Assembly: GCA_022647725.1 (NCBI GenBank)
Contig: JALCLG010000001.1
Span: 1,280,001-1,344,000 of the forward strand
Origin: Bacilli bacterium
GTDB lineage: Bacteria > Bacillota_I > Bacilli_A > RFN20 > CAG-288
DNA: 64,000 bases
Direction: 5' to 3'
Of this stretch, positions 33,299 through 40,082 are shown piece after piece; within the stretch, counting starts at the first letter, position 1, and every line of letters begins with the position of its first letter. Under the pieces are notes generated by a model that was not told the origin of the DNA, searched no databases, and saw only the letters and a list, made by a program, of their open reading frames with translations. Made by a program: the position numbers and the translations under genes.

Positions 33299-33535
33299 TA
33301 CATGTTCATTTACAGGTTCATTTACATGTTCATTTACAGGTTCATTTACATGTTCATTTACAGGGACATTTACAGGGACATTTACAGGGACATTTACAGG
33401 GACATTTACAGGGACATTTACAGGGACGTTTACAGGGACGTTTTTACTTTCTGTTTTGCTGACTCCGTAGTTCAGATCCGGAAGGAACGTCTGAAAATAA
33501 CAACCCGGTTCCTGGAAAAGAGTCTCAGGCTGTTC
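33299..33535 (-). pseudogene. 3' part of AlbA/Schlafen-type ATP-binding protein gene, cut off by IS66
   Basis: Removing the IS66 element and one copy of its 8-bp duplication joins this segment in frame to the part at 36182-37203: ..AYPKEQP + ETLFQEPGCYFQTFLPDLNYGVS.., the normal C-terminal strand (compare xFKVTLPNLNY in the family). The (NVPV)n repeat follows. After the repeat no stop occurs; the frame reads through antisense tRNA-Glu sequence to about 33050, so the natural 3' end (usually a winged helix) appears to have been lost at or near the tRNA. Confidence 0.85.
33301..33444 (+). repeat. 12-bp minisatellite, 12 tandem units
   Basis: Twelve perfect-length 12-bp units. Units 1-5 alternate CATGTTCATTTA and CAGGTTCATTTA, units 6-10 are identical CAGGGACATTTA, unit 11 is CAGGGACGTTTA and unit 12 ends in TTTT. 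On the minus strand each unit is four codons, giving (N-V-P-V)n and then (N-E-P-V/N-E-H-V)n in the reading frame of the disrupted ATP-binding gene. Length change in whole units would keep that frame. Confidence 0.95.
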
Positions 33536-33607
33536 GTAAGCGGAAATTGGGGGTCTTCGGGCCCCGCTTTTTGTTGGTATCCTCTTTGTGCAAGGAGGAT
33601 GAGAAGG

Positions 33608-33898
33608 ATGACATATCCGCTCACGGAGAAGCAGAAGGAGATCGTAGACTATTCGGACGGGCACGGGCTTGAGGAAGCCGAGGCAAGGTTCGGGATAAGC
33701 CACAACCAGGTGAGATACCTGAGGGAGAAGAGGAACCGGATCGAGAGGGAGAAGAATCCCGGAAACTCCGAAGCCGTTCAGCCGGCCATGGCCTTCGCCA
33801 GGGTCGAATGCGGCGAAAGAACGATCGAGGTGAGGATCGGGACCGTCGCGATGACGATCACGGCATCCGATCTCGCGGAGGTGATGAGGAGGCTATGA
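33608..33898 (+). CDS. IS66 TnpA-like accessory protein (copy 1)
   Basis: 96 aa. N-terminal helix-turn-helix (EKQKEIVDYSDGHGLEEAEARFGISHNQVRYLREKR) and a C-terminal half ending in VAMTITASDLAEVMRRL, the typical IS66 OrfA end. GGAGG lies 9 bases before the ATG at 33608; an in-frame ATG at 33599 is too close to it. The stop overlaps tnpB (ATGA). Required with TnpB for IS66 transposition in studied members. Confidence 0.9.
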   Translation: MTYPLTEKQKEIVDYSDGHGLEEAEARFGISHNQVRYLREKRNRIEREKNPGNSEAVQPAMAFARVECGERTIEVRIGTVAMTITASDLAEVMRRL

Positions 33899-34248
33899 TC
33901 GAACTGGAGAAGATCGAAGGGATTTATCTCTACCAGGGGACGACGGACATGAGAAGAGGGATGCACTCTCTTCTCGCGCTTGCCTCGACCCTGATGGAGA
34001 AGAAGGACATGCTCCACCGTCTTTTCGTCTTCTGCGGAAGGGACAAAAGGACGCTCAAGATCCTCGAGCTCGACGCAGACGGATGCTGGCTCTACCAGAA
34101 GAGATGCGTGACCGGAAAGTTCTGCTGGCCGAAGGCGGAGGACGGCGTGGTGACGATCGACAGAAGGCAGCTCCTGTGGCTGCTTGAGGGCCTTTCCCCG
34201 GTCCAGCCGGGAGCCCACACTACACAGCAATGTTTCATCGGGAAATGA
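33895..34248 (+). CDS. IS66 TnpB (copy 1)
   Basis: 117 aa. Family block IYLYQGTTDMRRGMHSL near the start, then LFVFCGRDKRTLKILELDADGCWLYQKR, and W-P-KAEDG..TIDRRQLLWLLEGL: the conserved IS66 Orf2 pattern. ATG at 33895 within the tnpA stop; the longer frame from 33808 is the tnpA overlap. Accessory protein of unknown biochemical role. Confidence 0.95.
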   Translation: MIELEKIEGIYLYQGTTDMRRGMHSLLALASTLMEKKDMLHRLFVFCGRDKRTLKILELDADGCWLYQKRCVTGKFCWPKAEDGVVTIDRRQLLWLLEGLSPVQPGAHTTQQCFIGK

Positions 34249-34272
34249 AGGTTGCCTAGCGAGAAAACATTC

Positions 34273-34333
34273 GCAGAAAAGCCGATAGAATCGGCACTTT
34301 CTGCTTGTATAAATGGCATATATCTGATATAAT
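34273..34333 (+). promoter_or_regulatory. Insulator hairpin and tnpC promoter inside IS66
   Basis: GCAGAAA..GCCGAT / ATCGGC..TTTCTGC forms a long hairpin at 34273-34304. It directly precedes TTGTAT (34305-34310), a 17-base spacer and TATAAT (34328-34333), 6 bases before the tnpC ATG. tnpC should therefore be made from its own, leaderless transcript, separated from outside read-through by the hairpin. Confidence 0.75.
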
Positions 34334-34339
34334 ATTGTC

Positions 34340-36124
34340 ATGGAAAAGGACATCGGACTCAGCCGTGAGGAGCTCATCGAGATGCTGAAGAAGTCGGAGG
34401 CGAGAAACGCCGCGCTGGCCGCGGAAGTCTCGTCGCTGAGGAACGGCGCCGCGGACTCGAAGGCGAGGATCGCCGGATACGAGAAAGACCTCGGAATCCT
34501 CCGGGACGAGAAGAAAAAGGCGGAGAAGAAGATATCCGAGCTCAGCCATGCGTCGGACCAGCTCAGGGCCTACGGAGACGAGGAGCACTTCCTCCGTACC
34601 GTCCTCGAGAGATACCTCGTCGCCAACAAGGTGCTGACCCGTGAGCTCATACGCCAGCTCTACGCGAACAGCCGGAGCGAGAAGACATCCGAACTGGCGA
34701 AGAAGGGGATCTGCGTATCGCCTGCAGCGGACCATCCGTCCGATTCGCCCGACACCGTGAAGTCCGAGACCGAGGGAAGGAAGAGAGGCCGCCGGGAGGG
34801 GACCGTGGATTTCGACTGCATTCCCGGAAAGACGGAGACGGTCGACACGGCTCCGAGCAAGACGCCCGTGTGTGAAAGCTGCGGAGTCACGATGGACGAG
34901 AAGGGAGCCCAGGAGTTCTATAAGCTCTCCTACGTTCCCGGATACTTCCGCAAGACCCGCTATATTGTTCATTGCTATGTCTGTCCGCACTGCGGGAAGA
35001 GATCCGACACCTCGGAGAAGGCAGAAGACGCCTACGGACTGAGCGGCTGCACCCCGAGCCTCGGTGCCTTCCTCGCCTATCTCTCCTATGGAGCCTATCT
35101 TCCGAGGAACCGTCTGCGCGACGTCTTCGCCCAGTCGGGGTTTCCGCTCTCCAAGACGCTCATCGTGAGATACTGCGCCATGACGGCGAAGGTCTTCGCC
35201 CCTCTCGCCGCAAGGATGAAGGAGGACCTGAGGAAGGCCCATGTGGTCCATATCGACGAGACGCCGTACAACTGCCTCGGAGCCGAGAACCGCACCAACT
35301 ACTTCTGGGCGGCTGTCACCGGTGCCTCGGAGCCTTCGAGGATCATGCTCTACTGCTATGAGAACGACCGGAAGTACGAACACGCGAAGGAGATACTCGG
35401 AGACGGGTTCCCCGGCACGGTCGTGAGCGACCAGTACGGAGCCTATGCGGGGTTCGGACATCTCGCCTACTGCTACTCGCATCTCGAGCGCCCGCTCATC
35501 GCCTTCCTCGCGGACTATCCCGAGGATTCGAGGAAGGACAGGGACTTCCTCGAGGTGCAGGAGCTCGTGTCGCTCCTCAAGCAGGCGTTCGGCGCGGAGA
35601 AGAGGCTGAAGGGCCTTTCCCCCGAGGAGAGGAAGGAGAGGAGACAGACGGAGGTGAGGCCTTCCGTCGAGAAGTATTTCGAGCTGGCCGCAGAATACCG
35701 CGGAGAGGACGATACGCCCAGGAACCGCGCCATCTCCTACGGCCTCGACGAGGTGAGCCATTACCTCCTCTTTCTCGAGGACGGAAGCGTCCCCATGACC
35801 AACAACTCCGCTGAGAGGACCGTACGCAAGGTGAAGATGGTGAAGAACGCAAGCATGTTCTCGAAGACCGAGGGCGGAGCCGGCGACACGGCCGTGATGC
35901 TCTCGGTGGTCCAGACGGCCGTCCTCAACGGTCTCAACCCGATGAGATACATGGAATACGTGCTGACGAACTATAAGGACCTCTCCGATCCGGAGAAGCT
36001 CGGAGACTTCCTTCCCTATTCGGCGAAGCTCCCGGAATCGGTGAGGCTCACCGAAGGAGAGAAAAAGGCGATGGAGAAGGAACGGAAAGAGACGGAAAAA
36101 GGAAAGGAGTCCGACGCGAGCTAA
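34340..36124 (+). CDS. IS66 transposase TnpC (copy 1)
   Basis: 594 aa DDE transposase. N-terminal coiled coil (residues about 8-75), zinc-binding domain with CESC..CPHC, then the catalytic core: Asp in HIDETPYNC, Asp in VSDQYGAYAGF followed by HLERPL, and Glu in NNSAERTVRK, with the C-terminal LNGLNPMRYMEYVL block. No frameshift or stop; the element should be active. No SD: ATG is 6 bases after a TATAAT. Confidence 0.96.
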   Translation: MEKDIGLSREELIEMLKKSEARNAALAAEVSSLRNGAADSKARIAGYEKDLGILRDEKKKAEKKISELSHASDQLRAYGDEEHFLRTVLERYLVANKVLTRELIRQLYANSRSEKTSELAKKGICVSPAADHPSDSPDTVKSETEGRKRGRREGTVDFDCIPGKTETVDTAPSKTPVCESCGVTMDEKGAQEFYKLSYVPGYFRKTRYIVHCYVCPHCGKRSDTSEKAEDAYGLSGCTPSLGAFLAYLSYGAYLPRNRLRDVFAQSGFPLSKTLIVRYCAMTAKVFAPLAARMKEDLRKAHVVHIDETPYNCLGAENRTNYFWAAVTGASEPSRIMLYCYENDRKYEHAKEILGDGFPGTVVSDQYGAYAGFGHLAYCYSHLERPLIAFLADYPEDSRKDRDFLEVQELVSLLKQAFGAEKRLKGLSPEERKERRQTEVRPSVEKYFELAAEYRGEDDTPRNRAISYGLDEVSHYLLFLEDGSVPMTNNSAERTVRKVKMVKNASMFSKTEGGAGDTAVMLSVVQTAVLNGLNPMRYMEYVLTNYKDLSDPEKLGDFLPYSAKLPESVRLTEGEKKAMEKERKETEKGKESDAS

Positions 36125-36147
36125 ATGCTCTCCGGACTCCTTTTTTT
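36106..36147 (+). terminator. IS66 internal terminator
   Basis: GGAGTCCG (36106-36113) / CGGACTCC (36133-36140) followed by TTTTTTT. The tnpC stop codon is in the loop. The equivalent in copy 2 lies at 44564-44605 on the other strand. Confidence 0.85.
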
Positions 36148-36181
36148 CTGTCCAAGTTCCCACACCCCAATTTCCGCTTAC

Positions 36182-37203
36182 GGCTGTTCCTTGGGGTAGG
36201 CTTTAAGAATCCGCTGAATCCCTGATCCGTAATTCTCAATCATCCCAAGTTTATCAAAGACTTTGACTAAGGCAGGATTCCGAAAAGTCTGAATTCCGCA
36301 AAGAATGGCAGCCATGGTCGTCTTATAGAGTCCTCCGGGAGAAGTGATCTTCGCTCCCTGAGGAAAAAACTCGATTTTGATATTGCTGGGCAAGGAATAG
36401 TCGGCATGACAGAAGGCATTGATGATGGCTTCTCTTAGGGAGGCTCCCGGAAAAGATTCTCTTTCCACTCGGGAAGCCTGGCCGGGGACGATCTTGGCAG
36501 ACAGGGTGTTGTAGTTCTGCTCGACGTAATCGACGAGCGTCATCGCCGTCAAAGCCAGGCTTCCCTGGTAGGTTTTCTTGACTTTGAAGTTCATATCCTT
36601 GTCATAAACGGCAAACTTGACCTCGGAGGGATTCTGGTCGGAAAGCAACAAGCCTAAATTGGTGTATTCCCCTTTCCAATTGCGGATGCCGAGAGTTTTG
36701 TACTTTGCTTCATCCCAGCTGACCTTCTTTGTCTCTGCCAGCAGCAACATCTGATGAAAAGTCAGCTCCTGATTTGGGGATGTTCCCCTTTCAAAGGAAT
36801 ATTCCTGATAATCACGAATCTGAGAAATGATCTCCCATTCCGTCATATGACGTTTACTGCTGCCCACCCGAATAAAGCACCCGCTAGGCCGAGGGCCTTT
36901 GTCTTTTAGGTAATACGGCTTCTGCAATCCTTCGCTGATAGAGACAACAAAGACATTATCGCTATTATAGGAACACTGGATCAGGAACTTGCAGGGCGGG
37001 TATAAGGCATCATTGACCCAATTGCCGATTTTCAGATCAACCTCATCCTGCTGATCTTTCGGAATACCCACAACGGTCCCATCGTTCTTAACCCCGAGAT
37101 AGAGAGTGCCGCCATCGGAATTCAAAAAGGCAATGATCTCTTCTTTTACCTCATCGACGAGGATTTCCTTTAGCTCTGATGAATGGTTTTCCTGATAATT
37201 CAT
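36182..37203 (-). pseudogene. 5' part of AlbA_2 (Schlafen-like) / HATPase_c_4 ATP-binding protein gene
   Basis: Encodes about 340 residues before the IS66 end supplies a premature stop (TAA of GTAAGCGG). Residues about 8-130 form an AlbA_2 domain (ELKEILVDEVKEEIIAFLNSDGGTLYLGVKNDGTVVGI); residues about 245-335 form an HATPase_c_4 domain (SFPGASLREAIINAFCHADYS, then TSPGGLYKT, NPALVKVFDKLGMIENYGSGIQRI). Such proteins are usually annotated as putative transcriptional regulators; some are linked to defence. ATG at 37203 with AAAGGT upstream. The truncated product might still fold, but the C-terminal strand, repeat and any wHTH are lost. Confidence 0.88.
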
Positions 37204-37229
37204 TTGCCGTTTTACCTTTCAAAGACACT

Positions 37230-37261
37230 GGAAGCAGGGAAGGCCGGCCTTCCCTGCTTCC
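37230..37261. repeat. Perfect 32-bp palindrome upstream of the AlbA-type gene
   Basis: Half-site GGAAGCAGGGAAGGCC followed by its exact complement, with no spacer. It starts 27 bases before the ATG at 37203. There is no U tract on either side, so it is unlikely to be an ordinary terminator. It could be a cruciform or a protein-binding site. Confidence 0.8.
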
Positions 37262-37536
37262 TTAAGCCGTCTGCGAGAGAAAGCAGCAATCTCCTGAGGA
37301 GGACTCTCTTCCAAGAAAGCCTCCCCGTCAATGCCTTGTCCGGATAGATCCGGGCCACGGCTCCTTTGCAATGAGTGGTCATCATCGCTGCTCTCCCTTC
37401 ACCTACTATTGGGAGAAACCCAGCAAAACGTCCAACGAAAGAAAGAAAACTTTCCGGGGGGCAATCAAAAACCGGAGTCAATGGACTCCCACAGAAACAA
37501 TCCAAGAAGAGCAAGAAGCAGTTAATCATTAAAATA
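37262..37536. other. Intergenic stretch without a recognisable gene
   Basis: A minus-strand frame runs through here and into the IS1595-like end, but its translation resembles no family I know and has no start outside the insertion sequence. Probably a decayed remnant. No RNA or repeat seen. Confidence 0.4.
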
Positions 37537-38616
37537 GAGAAGGAGGAACAATAGTGTTGGCATTTCGGCTCTGACATCGGCCGAGTTTCCGTTCTGATGG
37601 TATAATTTTCCTGCTGCATTAGGACCAGTTCAAGGCTCGGCATCCGCTAATGCAGCAATTCCCGGATGCCCTGCCCTGAACCGGCCGGAAAGGATTTTCC
37701 GGTGTCCGAGAAAAAGATCGACCGACGAAGTATGCGTATAACTGTTTTCGCATGCTGCCCTTTCTGCGGAAGCGGGAAGGTGACGAAGTACGGGAAGGAA
37801 AAGAACGGGGCGCAGAGATTCCGCTGCGCTTCATGCGGGAGGACGTTCACGGGAAGGGAGAACACGGTTCTCTTCTCCTCGAAGGTCTCTCCGGGACATA
37901 TCAGAAGAATGCTCTCGATGCTGATGGAAGGGACGACAATCCGGCAGGCCTGCCATCAGTCGAAGGTATCCCTTCGGACAGGCGTTCTCTACCTCAGGAA
38001 GTTCCAGGCTCTGATAAGTCCCGGAAGCCACCATTTTATGGGCTGGAACGGCTGGGCTGACGAGACTTACGCCAGCGCTCCGATGAAGGAACAGAAACCT
38101 GGGAAAGGCGTATCCGTCCTGACCGGAAGAAGAAAGAAGAAGGCGGGACTGAGCAGGAATCTCATTCCGATTTTCTGCGGCGTCGACGATGAGGGACGCT
38201 GCTTTGCGGAAGTCGGGGACGGGAGAGGGGTTCCGGGCGTCGAAGAATGCAGGAAGCATTATCAGGGGAAGTTCCGTCCGGGATCCACCATCACACACGA
38301 CAGCGGGAACTACGGCGATATTTTCGCCGGCTGCAAGGAGATTGAGACGGACTCGGATTCCGCAGAGGCACACGACCTTCTCAATCCGATCAACCGCTTC
38401 ACGAACCTGATCCAGCGCTGCTTCAAGGTGCATCTGAGGATCCGCAGGAAGAACATCCAGAAGTGGCTGAACGTGGTCTGCTTTATGTACGAGAACCACC
38501 TGGAGACTTTCGACGAGCTTTGGGACTGGGTTTCCGTAAGAATATTGTTTTCCGGGAAAACCCTCAGAAGGAAGGACATTTAGATGGCCTCATCAACACT
38601 ATTGTTCCTCCTTCTC
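37537..38616 (+). mobile_element. IS1595-like element (1080 bp, complete)
   Basis: Ends are a 23-bp perfect inverted repeat beginning GAGAAGGAGGAACAA at 37537 and mirrored at 38594-38616. An 8-bp target duplication TTAAAATA flanks it (37529-37536 and 38617-38624). One transposase gene. The leader carries an inverted repeat TGCTGCATTAG (37612-37622) / CTAATGCAGCA (37647-37657) and an extended -10 TGGTATAAT (37598-37606). Family placement rests on the zinc-ribbon DDE transposase and 8-bp duplication. Confidence 0.9.
37732..38583 (+). CDS. Zinc-ribbon DDE transposase, IS1595-like
   Basis: 283 aa from the ATG at 37732; an in-frame ATG at 37666 would add 22 residues lying within the leader hairpins. 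Residues about 7-45 are a zinc ribbon (CPFCGSGKVTKYGKEKNG..RCASCGRTF), then an HTH-like segment (TTIRQACHQSKVSLRTGVLYLRKF). The core has WADETYAS (first Asp), THDSGNYGDIF (second Asp) and LLNPINRFTNLIQRCF with an Asn in the place used by this family. Intact. Confidence 0.87.
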   Translation: MRITVFACCPFCGSGKVTKYGKEKNGAQRFRCASCGRTFTGRENTVLFSSKVSPGHIRRMLSMLMEGTTIRQACHQSKVSLRTGVLYLRKFQALISPGSHHFMGWNGWADETYASAPMKEQKPGKGVSVLTGRRKKKAGLSRNLIPIFCGVDDEGRCFAEVGDGRGVPGVEECRKHYQGKFRPGSTITHDSGNYGDIFAGCKEIETDSDSAEAHDLLNPINRFTNLIQRCFKVHLRIRRKNIQKWLNVVCFMYENHLETFDELWDWVSVRILFSGKTLRRKDI

Positions 38617-38653
38617 TTAAAATAATTAAAAGCGAAAACCTTTATCCCTTCCC

Positions 38654-38682
38654 TTTACAACTTTCGGCAAAGCGCCTATATT
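38654..38682 (+). promoter_or_regulatory. Promoter of the 139-aa membrane protein gene
   Basis: TTTACA (38654-38659), 17-base spacer, TATATT (38677-38682); start of transcription near 38689, 22 bases before the ATG. SD AAGGTGG at 38693-38699. Confidence 0.78.
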
Positions 38683-38710
38683 AAGGTCAATCAAGGTGGC
38701 GTAAGCCCAT

Positions 38711-39130
38711 ATGAAAACCGTTGGCAAGATCCTACTCTTTATCGGTGGTCTTCTTTTCTTTGTCTCGGCTGTCTTAGAGATTGTCGGTGTGGTGACTATC
38801 CTGGTTCAGGATAAGGCTCAGTTCTTCGGTACGGATCCTCTCTATGTCGGTATCCTTGCCTTTGTCATCGTGGTCCTCTGGATCATCCTGGATCTGGCCG
38901 GCGGCTGGTCGGGTATGACCTACGCCATTGCCGGTAAGAACGTCGGCTGGGTCAAGATCCTAAGCTTCATCATTGTCTTGCTCTTAGTCATCAATGTCGT
39001 CGGTGTCATTGTCAATGAAGTCAAGTCCAAGACCGTCACCTGGACGGATTGGTCTAGTGTCGTCTATGGCGGCATTGCTGGCATCGTCTATGTTCTCGGC
39101 TATCTGCTCGATTCCAAGAAAAAGGCTTAG
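38711..39130 (+). CDS. Small four-helix membrane protein, unrecognised
   Basis: 139 aa with four hydrophobic segments (about 6-28, 44-65, 73-95, 110-130) and a Lys-rich C-terminus. Short loops and no charged residues within the helices, as in small integral-membrane proteins of unknown function. It is monocistronic with its own promoter and terminator. The IS1595-like element ends 94 bases upstream, just outside the promoter. Confidence 0.8.
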   Translation: MKTVGKILLFIGGLLFFVSAVLEIVGVVTILVQDKAQFFGTDPLYVGILAFVIVVLWIILDLAGGWSGMTYAIAGKNVGWVKILSFIIVLLLVINVVGVIVNEVKSKTVTWTDWSSVVYGGIAGIVYVLGYLLDSKKKA

Positions 39131-39148
39131 TTGCTGTAGAATTAACCT

Positions 39149-39188
39149 AAAAGCGGGGAGGCACCACACAATGGGCCTTCCCGCTTTT
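39149..39188 (+). terminator. Rho-independent terminator
   Basis: AAAAGCGGGGAGGC (39149-39162) and GCCTTCCCGCTTTT (39175-39188) with a 12-base loop. A-rich on one side and T-rich on the other, so it can also serve the convergent TetR gene. Confidence 0.88.
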
Positions 39189-39205
39189 ACGTTGGCTGGA
39201 AATCC

Positions 39206-39733
39206 TTAGGGATTGACCTTGATCCGCTTAAAGAAATCAGACAGGAACCCGGCAATGGACGTCATCTCCTCCGGAGTCGCCTGCATGCCGCGTCTCACCC
39301 ATTCATCCGTCCAGCCGTAGAATTCCCCGGCCAGACAGGCTCTGGTGTAGCTGTCCTTCTCGGAAGCGTCTCCGTAGGTGGTAACGCAGGATTTGATGTA
39401 CTGATAGAAGATATCCGAGGATCCGGAGCTATAGAGCAGCTGGATCACTCCTTTGATCTGCATCAGGAGCTGGAAGAGCCACTTCACCAAGTCATGGTCC
39501 TGCCCTTTGAGGTAGTCCTGCCAGGACGGCTCGGAGACGCTGTAAAGATACTGGATGATGACATCCTCCTTGCTGGCAAAGCAGCGATAGAACGTCACCC
39601 GGCTGACACCGGCTTTCCGGATGACGGCCGTCACCGGAATATCGGAGACCTTCTGGGTCTCCATCAGTTTCAGTAACGCCTGGGTAATATAGTCCTTCGA
39701 ATTCCGGCGACTGATATTTTCGGTCTCTGCCAT
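39206..39733 (-). CDS. TetR/AcrR-family regulator
   Basis: 175 aa. N-terminal HTH (residues about 12-58): SKDYITQALLKLMETQKVSDIPVTAVIRKAGVSRVTFYRCFASKEDVI. The C-terminal domain, LYSVSEPSW..., looks like the TetR_C_8-type found in small clostridial regulators. Divergent from the membrane-anchored GH3 gene, with a candidate operator in between, so autoregulation and control of that gene is likely. Minus-strand TATAAT at 39801-39796. Confidence 0.9.
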   Translation of the reverse strand: MAETENISRRNSKDYITQALLKLMETQKVSDIPVTAVIRKAGVSRVTFYRCFASKEDVIIQYLYSVSEPSWQDYLKGQDHDLVKWLFQLLMQIKGVIQLLYSSGSSDIFYQYIKSCVTTYGDASEKDSYTRACLAGEFYGWTDEWVRRGMQATPEEMTSIAGFLSDFFKRIKVNP

Positions 39734-39824
39734 CGGTTACATTTCCTCGTTTCTGTTTCATTTTTAAGAGTGCCTATTGAAGATTGCTGACCCTCATTAT
39801 AGACTGATGCCACAAAAAAGTGAA

Positions 39825-39842
39825 ACAATTGTAACAAATTGT
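39825..39842. promoter_or_regulatory. Candidate TetR operator
   Basis: ACAATT (39825-39830), 6 bases, AATTGT (39837-39842): a perfect inverted repeat about 90 bases before the TetR start and next to the expected -35 of its promoter (TTCACT, 39824-39819). Confidence 0.5.
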
Positions 39843-40082
39843 AATTATGCGCTAAAAAACAGAAAGGATACGGGCTTAAATGAAAAAGCGACAAAGAGAA
39901 TAAAAATACCTAATATAAAGTAATATTTATCTAACTAAAGTAACTATTTCAATGCCTATAAATTCAAAATACTTACAGCTGTCACATTTATAAAATAGGA
40001 GGAAATTGGAGTCAAAAACCTAGGAAAATGCCGTTGCCAGGGGAGTCAAGGAAAGGAAACCCATGAGGGGTTCAATTAAAAA
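39843..40082 (+). promoter_or_regulatory. GH3 upstream region with a 7-codon upstream ORF
   Basis: AT-rich sequence with a likely -10 TATAAA near 39990 but no firm -35. An ATG at 40063 (SD AAGGAAACCC) opens a 7-codon frame, MRGSIKK, whose TGA overlaps the GH3 start (ATGA at 40083-40086). The GH3 start itself has only GAGGGG 12 bases away, so coupled translation from the short frame is plausible. Confidence 0.45.

Larger units (their letters stand above)
33536..36181 (+). mobile_element. IS66-family element, copy 1 (2646 bp, complete)
   Basis: Terminal inverted repeats GTAAGCGGAAATTGGGG (33536-33552) and its complement (36165-36181), beginning GTAA as in IS66. Flanked by a perfect 8-bp target duplication GGCTGTTC (33528-33535 and 36182-36189), the family's usual length. 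Contains tnpA, tnpB and tnpC in order plus an internal terminator. Inserted into the AlbA-type gene. Differs from copy 2 by very little; I saw one base change in tnpA (Gln versus Arg codon at 33779-33781). Confidence 0.97.

Noticed and set aside
33301..33444. Possible CRISPR array
   Set aside because: Twelve-base units follow each other without spacers, and no cas gene is near; it is a coding minisatellite.
33050..33703. A 217-aa minus-strand protein containing the NVPV repeat and RMGFEPMN
   Set aside because: It spans the IS66 end and antisense tRNA-Glu; RMGFEPM is the typical artefact of translating a tRNA backwards. Only the part between the repeat and the IS belongs to a real, now broken, gene.
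34256..36163. A 635-aa minus-strand frame across the IS66 transposase, and its 680-aa equivalent at 44413-46455
   Set aside because: Antisense shadows of tnpC: His/Arg/Leu-rich translation with no family resemblance, no SD, and tnpC is unambiguous.
37212..37643. A 143-aa minus-strand frame next to the AlbA-type gene
   Set aside because: Begins inside the IS1595-like end, crosses its target duplication and has no recognisable domain or SD.
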